Of a stretch of DNA of 64,000 nt, positions 44,380 through 52,720 are shown piece by piece. Numbering within the stretch: position 1 is the stretch's first letter; each line of letters begins with the position of its first letter. A model generated the notes under the pieces. The model did not search any database, had not been told where the DNA came from, and saw only the letters and a list, made by a program, of their open reading frames with translations. Origin of the DNA: Pseudotamlana agarivorans (GTDB lineage: Bacteria; Bacteroidota; Bacteroidia; Flavobacteriales; Flavobacteriaceae). Where the stretch lies: contig NZ_JAHKPD010000008.1 of the NCBI RefSeq assembly GCF_018860245.1, positions 315,821-379,820 of the forward strand. Direction: 5' to 3'. Position numbers and translations under genes: made by a program.

Positions 44380-45759
44380 TTATTTATCCCAAATAGCCTC
44401 AATTTCTTCTAATGATTTTCCTTTAGTTTCAGGAATATATTTGTAAGTAAACAGAATGATTATGGCAATAAACGCACTGAAAATAAAATAGGGTAGCGAG
44501 CCGTTCCAAAAGTTATTATGGTTTACTTCGCTTGCGGTAACCATTGGGAAAAATTGAGAAACAACATAGTTTCCTGCCCATTGCACGGCTACAGCTGCCG
44601 ACATGGCTGTGCTTCTAATTTTGTTAGGAAACATTTCCGATAGCACTACCCAAACTACAGGGCCCATAGATAAGGCAAACGAACCAATAAAAATTAAAAC
44701 GCCAAGTAAAGATATAAATCCAATAGCTTGCTGTTGAATACTAAACCCTAAAAGTAGAAACCCTAATAACATGCCACAAGCACCTATGTAAACAAGAGGT
44801 TTTCTTCCTAGTTTATCTACAGTAGCCATAGCGACAAAGGTGAAAATTAAATTTACAAAAGCTAATAGGACTTGCTGCTTTAAAACATCTTCTTTGCCAA
44901 AACCTAAAGCCTTTTCAAAAATATCGGCACCATAATAAAGTACTGCGTTTATACCTGTAAACTGTTGTAAGATTGAGAATACCGATCCGATAATAATGAT
45001 GCTTAAAATGCTTTTAGATAGGTAATTGGTTGTCGTGCCTTCGACTTCTTTTTGTAATGACTTTATTATGGCTTCACTTTCAGTTTGTGCTTTTTCTCGA
45101 CCATGTATTCTGGTTAATATCTCTAAGGCTTCAGAATTTCTTCCTTTTAATGATAGCCATCTGGGACTTTTAGGCACGAAAAATAAAGCTGCTAAAAAGA
45201 GTCCGCTAGGTATTAATTCCGACCAAAACATTTGGCGCCATCCAATGGCTAAATTTTCAGCTTCTGTTAATCGATTTCCGATAAAATAGGTTACTAAAAA
45301 AACGGCAAAAAAGCCTATAACTATTGCCAATTGGTAGAAGGATACGAGTTTTCCGCGCTTTTCAGCTGGGGCTATTTCGGCAATATACATGGGTGCATTC
45401 ATAGAGGCTATACCAATGCCTAAACCTCCTATAATTCTAAATACGACTAATAAGGATATCGATTCAGGTAAAAAGCTAGGCAGCCCAGACCCCCAAGCGG
45501 AAATACTAAAGAATAAGGCAGAAATTATGAGGGAGTTTTTGCGTCCTATTTTATGGCTTAAAGCGCCCGAAATCAAGGCTCCTGCTAGACAGCCCAATAA
45601 AGCGCTTCCTACCACCCAGCCTTGCAGACCAGCGTCGAGTTGGAAGTATTTGGTTAAGTAAAATTGCGCACCGTTAATAACGCCTGTATCGTATCCAAAA
45701 AGTAAACCGCCTAAAGCTGTTATTGATGTGATTAAAATGAGTAATCCGTGTTTGTTCAT
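44380..45759 (-). CDS. Sugar porter family MFS transporter
   Basis: A 459-residue inner-membrane sugar/H+ symporter-type protein with 12 predicted helices. Family signatures are clear: GGLLFGYDTGVINGA (helix 1, ~17-31), SHKIGRKNS (~67), the loop-8 VDKLGRKPLVYIG (~316), WRQMFW with a charged loop mid-protein, and PETKGKSLEEIEAIW at the C-terminus. It resembles XylE/GLUT-like hexose or pentose transporters. Its place next to HTCS and SusCD suggests import of the monosaccharide freed by the GH3 enzymes. The leader contains a perfect 8-bp hairpin (45794-45813). Confidence 0.94.
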   Translation of the reverse strand: MNKHGLLILITSITALGGLLFGYDTGVINGAQFYLTKYFQLDAGLQGWVVGSALLGCLAGALISGALSHKIGRKNSLIISALFFSISAWGSGLPSFLPESISLLVVFRIIGGLGIGIASMNAPMYIAEIAPAEKRGKLVSFYQLAIVIGFFAVFLVTYFIGNRLTEAENLAIGWRQMFWSELIPSGLFLAALFFVPKSPRWLSLKGRNSEALEILTRIHGREKAQTESEAIIKSLQKEVEGTTTNYLSKSILSIIIIGSVFSILQQFTGINAVLYYGADIFEKALGFGKEDVLKQQVLLAFVNLIFTFVAMATVDKLGRKPLVYIGACGMLLGFLLLGFSIQQQAIGFISLLGVLIFIGSFALSMGPVVWVVLSEMFPNKIRSTAMSAAVAVQWAGNYVVSQFFPMVTASEVNHNNFWNGSLPYFIFSAFIAIIILFTYKYIPETKGKSLEEIEAIWDK

Positions 45760-45793
45760 GATGTAATAGTTAGTTCGTTTAATATTTTTTATA

Positions 45794-45813
45794 AATAAGG
45801 CGTTTGCCTTATT
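45794..45813. other. hairpin in the MFS gene leader
   Basis: AATAAGGC-GTTT-GCCTTATT is a perfect 8-bp inverted repeat 34 bases upstream of the MFS start codon. It could be an operator or a leader stem-loop. Confidence 0.4.
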
Positions 45814-45934
45814 ATTTGCGGGTAAATGTAGATTTCAAAATAAAATTCAAGTATCACAAATCGCGCATGTATTAATAAAAATGATGTTTTTAAAGCTTTA
45901 ATAAGAAGCGCAAAAACCATAGCGTAAAACTTCG

Positions 45935-45942
45935 TAAATTTG
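45935..45942 (+). promoter_or_regulatory. TAnnTTTG -7 box for the 2-hydroxyacid dehydrogenase gene
   Basis: The sequence is TAAATTTG. It covers the TTG at 45940 that could extend the coding frame, so translation most likely starts at the ATG at 45961. Confidence 0.55.
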
Positions 45943-45960
45943 AACTCCAAATTCTGTTTT

Positions 45961-46896
45961 ATGAAAGTTCTCCATTTAGATACCAACCATGAGTTATTAA
46001 TTAATCAATTGCATGCATTAGGTTTTGAAAATCATGAAGATTATACGTCTTCAAAGTCTGAAATTGAAGCTAAAATTCAAGCCTATGATGGTATTGTATT
46101 AAGAAGTCGTTTTACTATTGATAAAACGTTTTTAGATGCAGCAAGTAACTTGAAGTTTATTGGTCGCGTTGGTGCGGGGCTTGAGAATATTGATTGTGAT
46201 TATGCCGAGAGCAAAGGCGTGTTTTTAGTATCGGCACCCGAAGGGAATAGAAATGCCGTTGGTGAGCATGCCTTGGGGATGCTACTGGCGTTGTTTAATA
46301 AACTGAATAAGGCTAATGCCGAAGTGCGGGCCGGTAAGTGGTTGCGAGAAGCGAATCGTGGTATTGAGCTGGATGGGCGAACCGTTGGTCTTATAGGTTA
46401 TGGTAATATGGGTAAAGCTTTCGCTAAAAAATTACGAGGTTTTGATGTTGAGGTACTCTGCTATGACATCAAAGAGGGTGTAGGCGATTTGAATGCTAAA
46501 CAAGTGTCGCTAGAAGAATTTCAAGAGCGGGTAGATGTGATCAGTTTACACACGCCACAAACCTCGTTGACGTTAAATATGATTGATAATGCCTTTATAA
46601 ATCAGATAAGTAAGCCATTTTGGTTGATAAATACCGCACGCGGAAAAAGTGTAGTAACCGAAGATTTAGTTTCAGCATTACAAACAGGTAAAATATTAGG
46701 CGCAGGATTGGATGTTTTAGAATATGAAAAAGCCTCGTTTGAAACGCTGTTTTCTACTAAATTGCCTAAAGCCTTTAAATATTTAATTGAAGCAGAAAAT
46801 GTGGTGTTAACACCACATGTTGCAGGCTGGACGGTCGAAAGTAAAGAAAAATTGGCTCAAACCATTGTAGATAAAATTAAAGCGAAATTTTGTTAA
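45961..46896 (+). CDS. D-2-hydroxyacid dehydrogenase (NAD-dependent)
   Basis: A 311-residue cytoplasmic oxidoreductase of the D-isomer 2-hydroxyacid dehydrogenase family. The substrate site has GRVGAGLENIDCDYA (~67-81). The NAD fold is VGLIGYGNMGKAFAKKLRG (~143-161). The catalytic Arg is in NTARGKSV (~223), with the Glu region around LDVLEYE (~249) and the His in TPHVAGWT (~284). It could be a phosphoglycerate, hydroxypyruvate or other 2-ketoacid reductase; the lack of an ACT domain argues against classic SerA. It is divergent from the sugar transporter and followed after 21 bases by the DUF1801 gene. Confidence 0.92.
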   Translation: MKVLHLDTNHELLINQLHALGFENHEDYTSSKSEIEAKIQAYDGIVLRSRFTIDKTFLDAASNLKFIGRVGAGLENIDCDYAESKGVFLVSAPEGNRNAVGEHALGMLLALFNKLNKANAEVRAGKWLREANRGIELDGRTVGLIGYGNMGKAFAKKLRGFDVEVLCYDIKEGVGDLNAKQVSLEEFQERVDVISLHTPQTSLTLNMIDNAFINQISKPFWLINTARGKSVVTEDLVSALQTGKILGAGLDVLEYEKASFETLFSTKLPKAFKYLIEAENVVLTPHVAGWTVESKEKLAQTIVDKIKAKFC

Positions 46897-46917
46897 CTTT
46901 ATAGAAAACAAACCGCC

Positions 46918-47376
46918 GTGCAGTACAAAGCAGATTCTCCAGAAGATTATATTAGTCAGTTGCCAGAAGATAGGGTAGCGCCAGTAAAAAAACTTAGAAA
47001 AACCATTTTAGAAAACCTGCCTGAAGGATTTCAAGAAGGCATTCAATACGGTATGATTGGTTATTATGTGCCACATACACTGTACCCAGATGGTTACCAT
47101 TGTAAGCCAGAAGAACCTTTGCCGTTTATGAGTTTTGCTTCTCAAAAAAACTCTATAAATTTTTATCATAGTGGTATTTATGCCCTGCCAGAGTTGTACG
47201 ACTGGTTTGTTTCAGAATACCCAAAATACAGTACGTTAAAACTTGATATGGGTAAAAGTTGTGTGCGGTTTAAAAAAATTAATGAGATACCATTTGAGCT
47301 CATTGGGGAATTAGCAAGTAAGCTTACAGTGTCCGAATGGATTTCAGTTTATGAAAAGGCGATTAAAAAGCAATAA
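46918..47376 (+). CDS. DUF1801 domain protein
   Basis: A 152-residue soluble protein with a GTG start (MQYKADSPEDYISQLPEDR). The YdhG-like/DUF1801 pattern is clear: VAPVKKLRKTILENLPEGFQE (~20-40), then YGMIGYYVP and LPFMSFASQKNSINFY. CVRFKKINEIPFELI (~120) closes the domain. The fold resembles frataxin-like small proteins; no reaction is established. It lies 21 bases after the dehydrogenase gene and 36 bases before the VOC gene, so the three may be one transcript. Confidence 0.88.
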   Translation: MQYKADSPEDYISQLPEDRVAPVKKLRKTILENLPEGFQEGIQYGMIGYYVPHTLYPDGYHCKPEEPLPFMSFASQKNSINFYHSGIYALPELYDWFVSEYPKYSTLKLDMGKSCVRFKKINEIPFELIGELASKLTVSEWISVYEKAIKKQ

Positions 47377-47412
47377 TTTTTCACTGCCGTGGAAACAAAA
47401 AAATAGCGAGTT

Positions 47413-47799
47413 ATGAAGAAACGTGTCACAGGAATAGGTGGATTGTTTTTTAAGGCGACAGACCCAAAGGCCTCTAAAGCGTGGTATAAAAAACACTTGG
47501 GTTTTAATACCGACGATTATGGTTGTACTTTTTGGTGGAAGGATGAAGCTGGAAATAAATGTTCCACACAATGGAGTGCTTTTCCAGAAGAAACCAGTTA
47601 TTTCGAGCCTTCAACAAAAGCTTGTATGTTTAATTATCGTGTTGAAAATTTAGAGAAATTACTTAAAGTTTTAAAAAAAGAAGGAGTTACCATTGTTGGC
47701 GAAATGCAGGTTTTTGAGTATGGGAAGTTTGGTTGGATTTTGGATAATGACGATAATAAAATTGAACTTTGGGAGCCTATAGATGCTGCTTTTTTGTAA
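47413..47799 (+). CDS. VOC-family (glyoxalase/bleomycin resistance fold) protein
   Basis: A 128-residue vicinal-oxygen-chelate protein: GIGGLFFKATDPKASKAWYKKHLGF (~7-31) is the first beta-alpha-beta-beta module, and the second ends in FGWILDNDDNKIELWEP (~107-123). The C-terminal Glu of IELWEP sits where the family has a metal ligand. No specific substrate can be named. It is in a run of small genes after DUF1801 and 32 bases before the TM2 gene. Confidence 0.9.
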   Translation: MKKRVTGIGGLFFKATDPKASKAWYKKHLGFNTDDYGCTFWWKDEAGNKCSTQWSAFPEETSYFEPSTKACMFNYRVENLEKLLKVLKKEGVTIVGEMQVFEYGKFGWILDNDDNKIELWEPIDAAFL

Positions 47800-47831
47800 T
47801 TTCGACACCGTTTTCAAACCCTGAATGAAAA

Positions 47832-48212
47832 ATGGCTGAACAAAAAAACAATAAAGACCTTAACGACGCTTTCGAATCTGCTAAAGAGAAAGCTAAAGAA
47901 ACGGCATTCGAATTTGCTGAAAACGCTAAAGATACTTTTGGATCTAGTGATAATGAGAAATTATTAGCCGGTATAGTAGCTTTGCTTTTTGGTGCTTTTG
48001 GAATTCATAAGTTTATTTTAGGATATACTAAAGAAGGTGCGACACTTTTAGGTGTTACTATAGCGGGAATTTTGTTGTCCTGTTTTGGTGTTGGCGCTTT
48101 GTTCGTTTGGATACCGGGAGCTATTGGTGTTGTTGAAGGCATTATCTATTTAACGAAATCGGATGCAGAATTTTATAGAACGTATCAAGTAGGCAAGAAA
48201 CCTTGGTTTTAG
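47832..48212 (+). CDS. TM2-domain membrane protein
   Basis: A 126-residue protein. The N-terminal ~45 residues are a charged amphipathic helix with LEA-like repeats (SAKEKAKETAFEFAENAKDT). The TM2 domain follows at ~50-110 with two membrane helices and the conserved FGAFGIHKFILGY motif between them. Its function is unknown. It follows the VOC gene by 32 bases and is followed by a convergent DUF805 gene across a shared hairpin. Confidence 0.9.
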   Translation: MAEQKNNKDLNDAFESAKEKAKETAFEFAENAKDTFGSSDNEKLLAGIVALLFGAFGIHKFILGYTKEGATLLGVTIAGILLSCFGVGALFVWIPGAIGVVEGIIYLTKSDAEFYRTYQVGKKPWF

Positions 48213-48257
48213 GTTTCAATAGCCATGAGAATAAGAATTTAAAGCGTAGATTAAACT

Positions 48258-48303
48258 TAAAAATATTGAGCCTGCTAAAATTTCGTTTTTAGCAGGCTCA
48301 ATA
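48258..48303 (-). terminator. DUF805 gene terminator (possibly bidirectional)
   Basis: A perfect 17-bp stem (48264-48280 with 48287-48303, TATTGAGCCTGCTAAAA and its complement) has a 6-nt loop. On the minus strand it is followed by TTTTTAAG. It lies between two convergent genes and may end both. Confidence 0.8.
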
Positions 48304-48325
48304 GTATCTTGACATTCTAATTTTA

Positions 48326-48724
48326 TTACTCTACACCAATTTGGTTGATACCATCGGCACTAGATTTTGGGTTAGGCCCCCATTTGTTCGATCCAGCTTC
48401 GCTGTCTTTACAGTATAAAATAAGTAACCAGATAGCCCCAATCAGAGGTATTAGGCCAATGAATAGCCACCAGCCACTTTTTCCAATGTCATGTAAACGA
48501 CGTACCGTAACTGCTAGCCCTGGGATTAATACAAACAATGAATATAAGCCAAGAATAGGGCCATTGCCACCATAATCTTTAAAGGTAAGGCCTAAAACAT
48601 TATCTAAAATGGACGCAACTGCTGAAACGAGAAAACTAAACAATAAAAACATCCAAAACTCTTTTCGCCTTGCACGTCCTTTAAAATCTGCATACTGTTT
48701 TAATACTTTTAAATACCAATTCAT
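48326..48724 (-). CDS. DUF805 membrane protein
   Basis: A 132-residue inner-membrane protein with the DUF805 start (MNWYLKVLKQYADFKGRARRKEFW shape: WY.VL..Y..F.GRA.R.EFW) and helices at ~24-42, ~58-76 and ~90-107. VRRLHDIGKSGWWLFIGLIPLIG is the family hallmark. The role is unknown. A TATATTTG box lies 31 bases upstream. Confidence 0.93.
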   Translation of the reverse strand: MNWYLKVLKQYADFKGRARRKEFWMFLLFSFLVSAVASILDNVLGLTFKDYGGNGPILGLYSLFVLIPGLAVTVRRLHDIGKSGWWLFIGLIPLIGAIWLLILYCKDSEAGSNKWGPNPKSSADGINQIGVE

Positions 48725-48755
48725 AATTTGTGTTGGGTTTTTTGGTTAATACTCT

Positions 48756-48763
48756 CAAATATA
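48756..48763 (-). promoter_or_regulatory. TAnnTTTG -7 box for the DUF805 gene
   Basis: The minus strand reads TATATTTG, 31 bases before the ATG at 48724. Confidence 0.5.
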
Positions 48764-48848
48764 GTTATTTTATTGTTAAACTTAAAGGGGAGATATGATG
48801 ATAATAAAATGAGTATTGAAATTTCAGACGACAAGGGACTAATTAGAA

Positions 48849-50684
48849 CTATTCCTCTTCCTTATTAAGATCCTTCAACTTATTCTCCAACTCCGCTTGA
48901 AATTCTTCCATAACTGGGCGAACGGTACTTTCAGGGAGGTCGGCGATTTTAATGTACATAAGGCCATCAACCGAGTTGTTGAATAGTGGATCTACATTAA
49001 AGGCTACCAAACGTGCGTTTTGTTTGATGTATTTTTTAAGCAAAACTGGAAGGCGTAAAGCCCCTGGTTCTATTTCATCAATAAAACGATCGAATTTATT
49101 TAAATCGGCTTCGGTTTCATCGAATACAAAATCCTTATCGGCGTCCTTAAGTTTTACTTTAAATTCTTTTTTAGGACGTACATACTGGGCTATGTATGGA
49201 TCGTAATAATGCGATTTCATAAACTCAATCATTAGTGATTTTGAGAAGTTTGAAAATTGATTGCTTATACTTACACCTCCAATTAGGTAATTATGCTCAG
49301 GAAAACGGAGTGTTGTATGTACAATACCTTTCCACAGTAAAAATAAAGGCATTGGTTTTTGTTGGTATTCTTTAATGATAAAAGCACGACCCATTTCAAT
49401 AGATTCGCTCATCATTTTATATAATTCGGGTTCAAACCTAAAAAGGTCTTGCAGGTAAAACCCATCAATACCATAGGCTTTAAATATTTGAGAACCTAAG
49501 CCCATACGATAAGCTCCAGCAAGAGCGTCTTTTTCATTGTCCCAAAGGAACATGTGGTGGTAATAATTATCGAAAGGGTCTAGATCTATGGCTTCATTGG
49601 TACCTTCTCCAATTTCACGAAAAGTAATTTCACGTAGTCTACCAATCTCTCGAAGAATATTTGGTATTTTTTTCGGCTCGGCTAAAAATACTTCGTAATT
49701 CTTGCTTTCAAGTAGTCTTGAGCCGTCTTCTCTAACCGTTTTCACCTCCTCCATCATGAGAAGTTGATCCACGGGAGTGACTATTTTCTTTGGTGGTTTG
49801 GGTGACTTTAAATTAGAGGTAATATTGCTTGTTAGTTTTGAAACTTCTTCAAAAGAATTTGAAAGCATATACGTTTTTCGTCTTAAAAAATCACTGAAAT
49901 CTTGTAAGCTGGTGTGTTCTTTTTGGTCTTCAACAGAAATGGGTTTCCCAATTCGTACTTTAATCACGCGTTTTTTCTGTGTGAGTAATTCCGAAGGTAG
50001 TTTTGCTGTTCTAAAAGTGTCGCTTATTTTGGAGAGTTTGTAAAATAGAGGACTATTCTTGGCATGAAAATATATTGGAACCACGGGAACGCCTGCTTTT
50101 TTTACTAATTTCATGGCGGTTTCCTCCCAAGGCCTATCAACAACTAATTTACCATCGCGGTACGTGGATACTTCCCCAGCAGGGAAAATACCTAAAGGAT
50201 GCCCCGATCTTAAATGTAGAATAGCATTTTTAAAACCAGCAAGATTAGATTTTATGTCTTTACGGTCTTCAAAAGGGTTTACAGGCATAATATATGGCTT
50301 CATGGGCTCAATACGATGCAGTAAAAAATTGGCTAAAATTTTAAAATCATTGCGTTGTTCCAACATGAGTTTAAGCAGCAAAATACCATCAATGCCACCA
50401 AGAGGATGATTTGAAATAGTAACATAAGCGCCATCTTTTGGCAGTCTTTTTAAATCTTCTTCAGGAATTTCAAATTTTATTTGAAAATCATCTAAAATAG
50501 CATCTAGAAAAGGAAGCTCACTAAGGTGTTTATTGCGTTTGTAGATTTTGTTAAGTGTGGAAATTTTTAAAACTTTCATTAAAACCCAGCCCGTTAACGT
50601 GCCAACAAAACCATATTTATCAAGTTGAATGGCTTTTGCAACTTCTTTAGCGGATACTAGTCCTAAATCTTGCGCTTTACTCAT
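48849..50684 (-). CDS. olsF: OlsF-like bifunctional acyltransferase (ornithine lipid synthesis)
   Basis: A 611-residue two-domain membrane-associated acyltransferase. The N-terminal half (~60-290) is a PlsC-type O-acyltransferase with the HX4D motif in SNHPLGGIDGI (~91-101) and FPAGEVSTYRDG (~168). The C-terminal half (~330-590) is a hemolysin/OlsB-like N-acyltransferase (GNAT fold) with RLREITFREIGEGT and DPFDNYYHHMFLWD. This order matches OlsF of Serratia and Flavobacterium johnsoniae, which makes ornithine or related aminolipids by N- then O-acylation. The symbol rests on that domain match. It lies in its own unit, about 165 bases from the aspartokinase gene. Confidence 0.8.
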   Translation of the reverse strand: MSKAQDLGLVSAKEVAKAIQLDKYGFVGTLTGWVLMKVLKISTLNKIYKRNKHLSELPFLDAILDDFQIKFEIPEEDLKRLPKDGAYVTISNHPLGGIDGILLLKLMLEQRNDFKILANFLLHRIEPMKPYIMPVNPFEDRKDIKSNLAGFKNAILHLRSGHPLGIFPAGEVSTYRDGKLVVDRPWEETAMKLVKKAGVPVVPIYFHAKNSPLFYKLSKISDTFRTAKLPSELLTQKKRVIKVRIGKPISVEDQKEHTSLQDFSDFLRRKTYMLSNSFEEVSKLTSNITSNLKSPKPPKKIVTPVDQLLMMEEVKTVREDGSRLLESKNYEVFLAEPKKIPNILREIGRLREITFREIGEGTNEAIDLDPFDNYYHHMFLWDNEKDALAGAYRMGLGSQIFKAYGIDGFYLQDLFRFEPELYKMMSESIEMGRAFIIKEYQQKPMPLFLLWKGIVHTTLRFPEHNYLIGGVSISNQFSNFSKSLMIEFMKSHYYDPYIAQYVRPKKEFKVKLKDADKDFVFDETEADLNKFDRFIDEIEPGALRLPVLLKKYIKQNARLVAFNVDPLFNNSVDGLMYIKIADLPESTVRPVMEEFQAELENKLKDLNKEEE

Positions 50685-50849
50685 GGCTATAAAAGTACTA
50701 AATTGTTTATTATACCATTTCTAGTTTAAAATTACGTAAAAGAAAAAGATGATTTTTTGTTTTATACGAGACCGAAAAATAAAGCCTAGCCTAAGTTACG
50801 GTTTTTTTTAGGATGAAGTAGAAAGCAAAAAAAGCGCATTTTATTAGCG

Positions 50850-52118
50850 TCATTTTAAAGGAGAGATGGTGTTTGTCACTACTTGCGTTGTTTCTTGGGT
50901 TAATTGCTTTAATAATACCTTTTTATGGGCTTCTATTTGATGGATAGATTCGGGGTTGTAATGCCTAATGGTGTACAGCGCTACATTTTCGTGGCAAGTT
51001 ACCTTAAATTTTGCTTTTAAGTGGTGTAAAAGCTTGTCAAGATTATCATAAATGTTGTCAATGCATACAGAAAAACTAATGGCCGAATTCTGTATAACAT
51101 TCACTTTCATTTTATATTTTGCTAATAAGCTGAAAATTTCACTAATATTCTCTTCAACGATATATGAAAAGTCTAATGATGATAAGGCGATAAGTGCTTG
51201 GTTTTTTTTAACAATGAAACATGGAATTTTAGGTTCTAAATCTACATTTTTTCCTATTTGCGTTCCCGCCGCCTCTGGATTTAGAAACGATTTAACAAAT
51301 AAAGGGATTTCTTTGCGTTGAAGTGGTTGCAAGGTTTTTGGGTGAATAACCGATGCACCGTAAAATGCTAATTCTATCGCTTCGCGGTAAGATATTTTGT
51401 TAAGTAATGTGGTGTTTTCAAAATAACGCGGATCTGCATTTAATACACCAGGGACATCTTTCCAAATAGTCACGCTTTCAGCATTTAAGCAATACGCAAA
51501 AATGGCTGCGGTGTAATCACTGCCTTCACGACCTAGTGTGGTTGTGAAATTATGTGAGTCGCTACCAAGGAAACCTTGAGTGATGTTTAAAGTGTCTTTT
51601 TTAAAGTTTTCTTTTATGCTTTGCTGTGTCTGATCCCAGTCTACTTTAGCCCGACGGAAATAACTATCTGTTTTAATATGTTCTCGAACATCAATCCAAT
51701 TGTTTTTTAGGTGTATTGCATTTAGGTATTCGCTAACAATGGTAGTAGATATTAATTCACCAAAACCAATAATTTGATCGTAAACAAAGCTGTAGTCGGG
51801 CGATTTATTAATTTTGAAAAACGCATGAAGTTCATCAAAAAAAGCGTTTATTTTTCCGAATACAGGATGGTTTTCAGCATCAAATAATTCAAGTAATATG
51901 TCTTTGTGGTATTTTCTAACTTCTTGAATAGCACTTGGTAATTCACTTTTATTTTTAAAATAATTATGAATAACAGCTTCCAAGGCATTGGTGGTTTTAC
52001 CCATGGCAGATATCACAATTAACGTATTGTTATAGCCTGTTTTCTGTAAAACAGAAGCCAAGTTTTTTACACCGTTGGCATCTTTAACCGAGGCGCCTCC
52101 AAATTTATATATACGCAT
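50850..52118 (-). CDS. Aspartokinase, monofunctional
   Basis: Phosphorylates aspartate, the first step to Lys, Met, Thr and diaminopimelate. The 422 residues are short for the class. The N-terminal MRIYKFGGASVKDANGV is the phosphate-binding KFGG motif; TTLGREGSDYTAAIFAYCL (~205-223) and VTIWKDVPGVLNADPR (~229-244) complete the kinase core. The last ~130 residues hold ACT-like regulatory segments (LLAKYKMKVNVIQNSAISFSV). No homoserine dehydrogenase is fused. It starts 1 base after the GNAT gene, so the pair is cotranscribed and probably translationally coupled. Confidence 0.93.
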   Translation of the reverse strand: MRIYKFGGASVKDANGVKNLASVLQKTGYNNTLIVISAMGKTTNALEAVIHNYFKNKSELPSAIQEVRKYHKDILLELFDAENHPVFGKINAFFDELHAFFKINKSPDYSFVYDQIIGFGELISTTIVSEYLNAIHLKNNWIDVREHIKTDSYFRRAKVDWDQTQQSIKENFKKDTLNITQGFLGSDSHNFTTTLGREGSDYTAAIFAYCLNAESVTIWKDVPGVLNADPRYFENTTLLNKISYREAIELAFYGASVIHPKTLQPLQRKEIPLFVKSFLNPEAAGTQIGKNVDLEPKIPCFIVKKNQALIALSSLDFSYIVEENISEIFSLLAKYKMKVNVIQNSAISFSVCIDNIYDNLDKLLHHLKAKFKVTCHENVALYTIRHYNPESIHQIEAHKKVLLKQLTQETTQVVTNTISPLK

Positions 52119-52119
52119 G

Positions 52120-52599
52120 TTACAGGTTTGCTATGTAGTTTTTTATTCCAGATTCATCTAAATGTACTACGTCCCAATCTCTTAAAACTTTAGCACCTTT
52201 TTTCTCATAAAAGGCAATGGCAGGTTCATTCCAGTCTATCACTTCCCAATTAATGCGTTTTACGCCTAATTGATGCCCGTGTTTAATGACTTGATCTAAA
52301 AGCGCTGTGCCTAAGCCAGAACCACGCATGGCTTGACTAACTATTAAATCTTCTAAATGGATTATTTTACCTTTCCAAGTGGAGTAGCGGTTATAAATTA
52401 AAGCAATGCCTTCTATTTTTTCTTCAACTTCTGCAACAAAACAATGAAAAGCAGGTTGTTCTCCAAACCCATCCTTTTCCAGATCACTTAGTGAAACTTC
52501 TACAGCATCGGGTTCTTTCTCAAAAACGGCTAATTCGTTAATTAAATTTAGCACTTGAGGCATGTCTGTTTTTTTTGCGTTTCTAATGGTATAATTCAT
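52120..52599 (-). CDS. GNAT family N-acetyltransferase
   Basis: A 159-residue acetyltransferase. The acetyl-CoA motif A region is LEDLIVSQAMRGSGLGTALLDQVI (~82-105), with the R/QxxGxG/A pattern in RGSGLG. INWEVIDWNEPAIAFYEKKGAKVL (~116-139) is motif B. It resembles the diamine/spermidine acetyltransferase-like subgroup, but the substrate is uncertain. It heads a two-gene unit with aspartokinase behind a TATATTTG box. Confidence 0.9.
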   Translation of the reverse strand: MNYTIRNAKKTDMPQVLNLINELAVFEKEPDAVEVSLSDLEKDGFGEQPAFHCFVAEVEEKIEGIALIYNRYSTWKGKIIHLEDLIVSQAMRGSGLGTALLDQVIKHGHQLGVKRINWEVIDWNEPAIAFYEKKGAKVLRDWDVVHLDESGIKNYIANL

Positions 52600-52618
52600 A
52601 GTGTCCGTAATTGAAGGT

Positions 52619-52626
52619 CAAATATA
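52619..52626 (-). promoter_or_regulatory. TAnnTTTG -7 box for the GNAT-aspartokinase unit
   Basis: The minus strand reads TATATTTG, 19 bases before the GNAT ATG, in the divergent space with fbp. Confidence 0.5.
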
Positions 52627-52720
52627 GCTTAAAGTTCATTATTTTCGGTGTATAACCTTTTCGAAATCGGTGTAGTTATGGAAAAAATGCAGATATTTGT
52701 GCTAACCAAAACACTTACAT

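Noticed and set aside
45940-45960. TTG start extending the 2-hydroxyacid dehydrogenase by 7 codons
   Set aside because: The TTG is part of the TAAATTTG -7 box, so it would not be in the mRNA.
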